DNA of 17,977 nt. Source: Rhodospirillaceae bacterium UBA3470 (GTDB taxonomy: Bacteria > Pseudomonadota > Alphaproteobacteria > Rhodospirillales > Casp-alpha2). The notes under the pieces are model-generated. The model saw only the letters and a program-made list of their open reading frames with translations. It was not told where the DNA came from and did not search any database. The stretch covers positions 1-17,977 of the forward strand of contig DFRF01000074.1 of the NCBI GenBank assembly GCA_002378125.1, written 5' to 3'. Below, one piece after another: positions 15,987-17,977 of the stretch; position 1 is the first letter of the stretch; each line of letters begins with the position of its first letter. The position numbers and the translations under genes were made by a program.

Positions 15987-17351
15987 CTATTCGGGAAGTG
16001 GAATATCGAAGGCTTTTAGCGCCTTTTTTTGACGCTTTTTCAGCATCTGTTCACTAAAGCCATCGATCAGATCGTGGAACAGTTGGTGCCAATTAATCTC
16101 CGCCTTGAGATGTGTGAATACGCTGCCTAGGCCAATGGCGGCACGGTCCATGAGCACGAATTCCCGGGGCGGTGTGACGCCGCCCGTCTTCCGCAGTTCC
16201 CGATGCACCTTTGCGGCCACGCCAGCGCCATAGGCAACGCCGCCAGTTTCTTGGATCGGCATGACCCGATCTTCCAGCAGGGGTTTGTAGAGGAACCGCG
16301 CCCACTGGTTGAGGATGTCGATCACATGGCGGTCTAGATCAACAAACCCCCAAGTCTCATATGCATGCACCGCCAAATCCTCTTCCTCGTCCCGGATCGC
16401 CCTGTATAGATCGATGACAGCCCGGACGAACGCCGGACGGAACACACGGACACAGCCGAAATCCAGTAGATTGACAGAATTGTCATCCCGCACCGTGTAG
16501 TTGCCAAGATGCGGGTCGCCATGGATCACGCCGTATCCATAAAGCGGCAGGTACCAGGCCCGGAACATATTGAGCGCCACCGCGTTACGGGTTTCCGCAT
16601 CGGCCTCCACGGAATCCATCAAAGGCCGTCCATCCAGCCACGTCATAGTCAATAGGCGGTCCGTGGAGAGATCGGCAACGTGTTCCGACACATGAACGTT
16701 CGCCTCATTGGCTAGGATGTGCCGATAGAGAGCCATATTGCGAGCCTCGCGGTTATAGTCCAATTCCTCGCGCAAGCGCTCGGAAAGCTCGGCGTGGATG
16801 TTCACCGGATCGATGGCGTTGTCGTAACGGAAATAAATGCCGAAAATCAGCTTCAATTGCTTAAGGTCCGCCTCAACCGCAGATTTCATATCCGGGTACT
16901 GGAGCTTGCAAGCGAGTGCTGTTCCGTCCTCCGCCTGAGCCCGGTGCACCTGGCCCAGGGAAGCCGCGGCGCTGGCCTCGCGTTCAAAAGTTTTGAACCG
17001 GGACTCCCAGTCCGCACCCAGTTCTGTACGCATGCGCCGGCGTACAAAGCTCCAACCCATGCTTGGCGCGTTGGTCTGCAACTGCGCCAGTTCGGTCATG
17101 TATTCCTCAGGCAGCATGTCGGGCACAGTCGACATGATCTGCGCTATCTTCATCAGGGGCCCCTTTAGCCCCCCCAACGCAGCCTGCAGTTCTGACGCGT
17201 GCTGGCCTTTGTTAATCTCCATGCCAAACAACCGATTGCCGGCAACCTTGGCCGCCAAACCGCCAGCCGCGCGCCCAACCCGTGCGTAGCGCTTCAGCCG
17301 GTCGCTGGCGCTGTCGGAATCCCGATAGTCGTTCTCGTCGGCGGGCGTCAA
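15987..17351 (-). CDS. ABC1/UbiB-family atypical kinase
   Basis: A 454-residue member of the ABC1/ADCK/UbiB family, whose members support ubiquinone and other lipid metabolism through an atypical ATPase/kinase fold. Seen here are the KxGQ-region helix as LKGPLMKIAQIMS (K68, Q71, with Ala in place of Gly), the alanine-rich loop AAASLGQVHRA (about 128-138), the ATP lysine in ALACKLQYP (K149), the catalytic HGDPHLGNY (D279), and the metal-binding DFG (297-299). I see no long C-terminal membrane helices as in E. coli UbiB. Translation starts at a TTG whose last two bases overlap the TGA of the upstream peptidase gene, with GGAGG seven bases before it, so the odd start is well supported and coupled. 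The family is certain, the exact role is not. Confidence 0.9.
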   Translation of the reverse strand: MTPADENDYRDSDSASDRLKRYARVGRAAGGLAAKVAGNRLFGMEINKGQHASELQAALGGLKGPLMKIAQIMSTVPDMLPEEYMTELAQLQTNAPSMGWSFVRRRMRTELGADWESRFKTFEREASAAASLGQVHRAQAEDGTALACKLQYPDMKSAVEADLKQLKLIFGIYFRYDNAIDPVNIHAELSERLREELDYNREARNMALYRHILANEANVHVSEHVADLSTDRLLTMTWLDGRPLMDSVEADAETRNAVALNMFRAWYLPLYGYGVIHGDPHLGNYTVRDDNSVNLLDFGCVRVFRPAFVRAVIDLYRAIRDEEEDLAVHAYETWGFVDLDRHVIDILNQWARFLYKPLLEDRVMPIQETGGVAYGAGVAAKVHRELRKTGGVTPPREFVLMDRAAIGLGSVFTHLKAEINWHQLFHDLIDGFSEQMLKKRQKKALKAFDIPLPE

Positions 17352-17977
17352 AGGGCAGCCTCCAATTCGTCGATAAACCCGGAAATAACACCCAAGCCCT
17401 TCATCCAGAAATCAGGGTCGGAGGCATCAAGGCCAAACGGCGCCAGTAGATCCTTGTGCCGTTTCGCACCGCCCTGCGCCAGCATGTCCAAGTACTTAGC
17501 CTGAAACCCAGGGTGCCCTTCCTTCAAGACGGCATAAAGTGCGTTCACCAGACAATCGCCGAAGGCATAAGCGTAAACATAGAAAGGCACGTGGATGAAG
17601 TGCGGAATGTAGGCCCACAGAACGCGGTAATCGTCGTCGAAGTTAAACGCCGGTCCCAGGCTGGCGCGCTGGGTTTCCATCCAAATTTCGCCCAGGCGTT
17701 CGGGCGCTAGCTCGCCGTCGCGGCGTTCCAAGTGCACGCGCGTCTCGTATTCGTGAAAGGCTATTTGCCGGACCACCGTGTTCAGCATGTCCTCAACCTT
17801 GCCAGCCAGCAAAACCCGGCGCCGTGCCGGATCGGTCTCCGCGTCCAGCATGGAACGAAATGTCAGCATCTCACCAAAGACGGACGCCGTTTCGGCCAAG
17901 GTCAGTGGGGTTTGCGATAACAACAGGCCCTGCGGCGCGGCCAGTACCTGGTGCACGCCGTGCCCCAACTCGTGGGC
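17348..17977 (-). CDS. M3-family oligoendopeptidase (PepF-like), C-terminal part
   Basis: The frame runs off the window's right edge, so only the last 209 residues are visible. The first residues contain the zinc motif HELGH of M3 thermolysin-like oligopeptidases (gluzincins), and the third metal ligand follows in LTLAETASVFGE. Further on, RQIAFHEYETRVH, SLGPAFNFDD and WAYIPHFIHVPFYVYAYAFGD are typical of the PepF/M3 oligoendopeptidase F group, the last carrying the His/Tyr residues that bind substrate. The enzyme degrades short peptides in the cytoplasm. The stop codon overlaps the TTG start of the ABC1 kinase. Confidence 0.93.
   Translation of the reverse strand, partial: AHELGHGVHQVLAAPQGLLLSQTPLTLAETASVFGEMLTFRSMLDAETDPARRRVLLAGKVEDMLNTVVRQIAFHEYETRVHLERRDGELAPERLGEIWMETQRASLGPAFNFDDDYRVLWAYIPHFIHVPFYVYAYAFGDCLVNALYAVLKEGHPGFQAKYLDMLAQGGAKRHKDLLAPFGLDASDPDFWMKGLGVISGFIDELEAAL

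Noticed and set aside
1..17977. CRISPR arrays, tRNA or rRNA genes, insertion sequences, phage or toxin-antitoxin systems
   Set aside because: Looked for and not seen: no regularly spaced repeats, no cloverleaf-like sequence, no transposase or integrase motifs.

Overview
The window looks like a chromosomal segment of an alphaproteobacterium of moderately high GC, probably Rhodospirillales-like. The main evidence is gene content and order: serS-surE-pcm-nlpD, a DUF815 ATPase and yajC-secD-secF followed by an Mth938-domain gene make up a housekeeping neighbourhood typical of that class. No phage genes, IS transposases, CRISPR arrays, tRNAs or rRNAs were seen. Nearly everything is ordinary core or central metabolism.

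Layout, left to right. (1) 1-414, plus strand: the 3' end of a PuuD-type membrane protein, closed by a strong hairpin terminator at about 437-462 that can also serve the convergent operon. (2) 535-4032, minus strand: yajC-secD-secF-Mth938, the Sec accessory membrane complex plus a small mitochondrial-NDUFAF3-like domain protein. The Mth938 gene has no ATG, GTG or TTG start. (3) 4316-7553, minus strand: a tight metabolic operon encoding the alpha and beta subunits of a class I fumarase/L-tartrate dehydratase-type [4Fe-4S] hydro-lyase, followed by a GMC flavoprotein oxidoreductase. (4) 7554-8030: a divergent control region with two clean inverted repeats and a short coding-like stretch broken by a stop. 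(5) 8031-9293, plus strand: a YbfB/YjiJ-type MFS transporter, then a DUF815 AAA-type ATPase at 9355-10218. (6) 10318-14129, minus strand: serS-surE-pcm-nlpD, with a 4-base overlap between surE and pcm. (7) 14130-14635: an AT-rich stretch without a convincing gene, containing a possible coding relic and a terminator. (8) 14636-17977, minus strand: M3 oligopeptidase (cut by the window edge), an ABC1/UbiB-type atypical kinase whose TTG start overlaps the peptidase stop, and a fosmidomycin-resistance-like MFS exporter.

How the genes work together: region 2 supports protein export through SecYEG. Region 6 joins seryl-tRNA charging, nucleotide and protein repair (SurE, Pcm) and a lipoprotein that probably activates cell-wall amidases. 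Regions 3-5 look like a small catabolic or uptake module (hydro-lyase, FAD oxidoreductase, transporter) lodged between the two housekeeping blocks.

I did not find a clearly new biological system. The points most worth checking are the apparent AUU start of the Mth938 gene, the unusual substrate-site signatures of the hydro-lyase pair, the operator-like repeats between it and the transporter, and the AT-rich scar upstream of serS.
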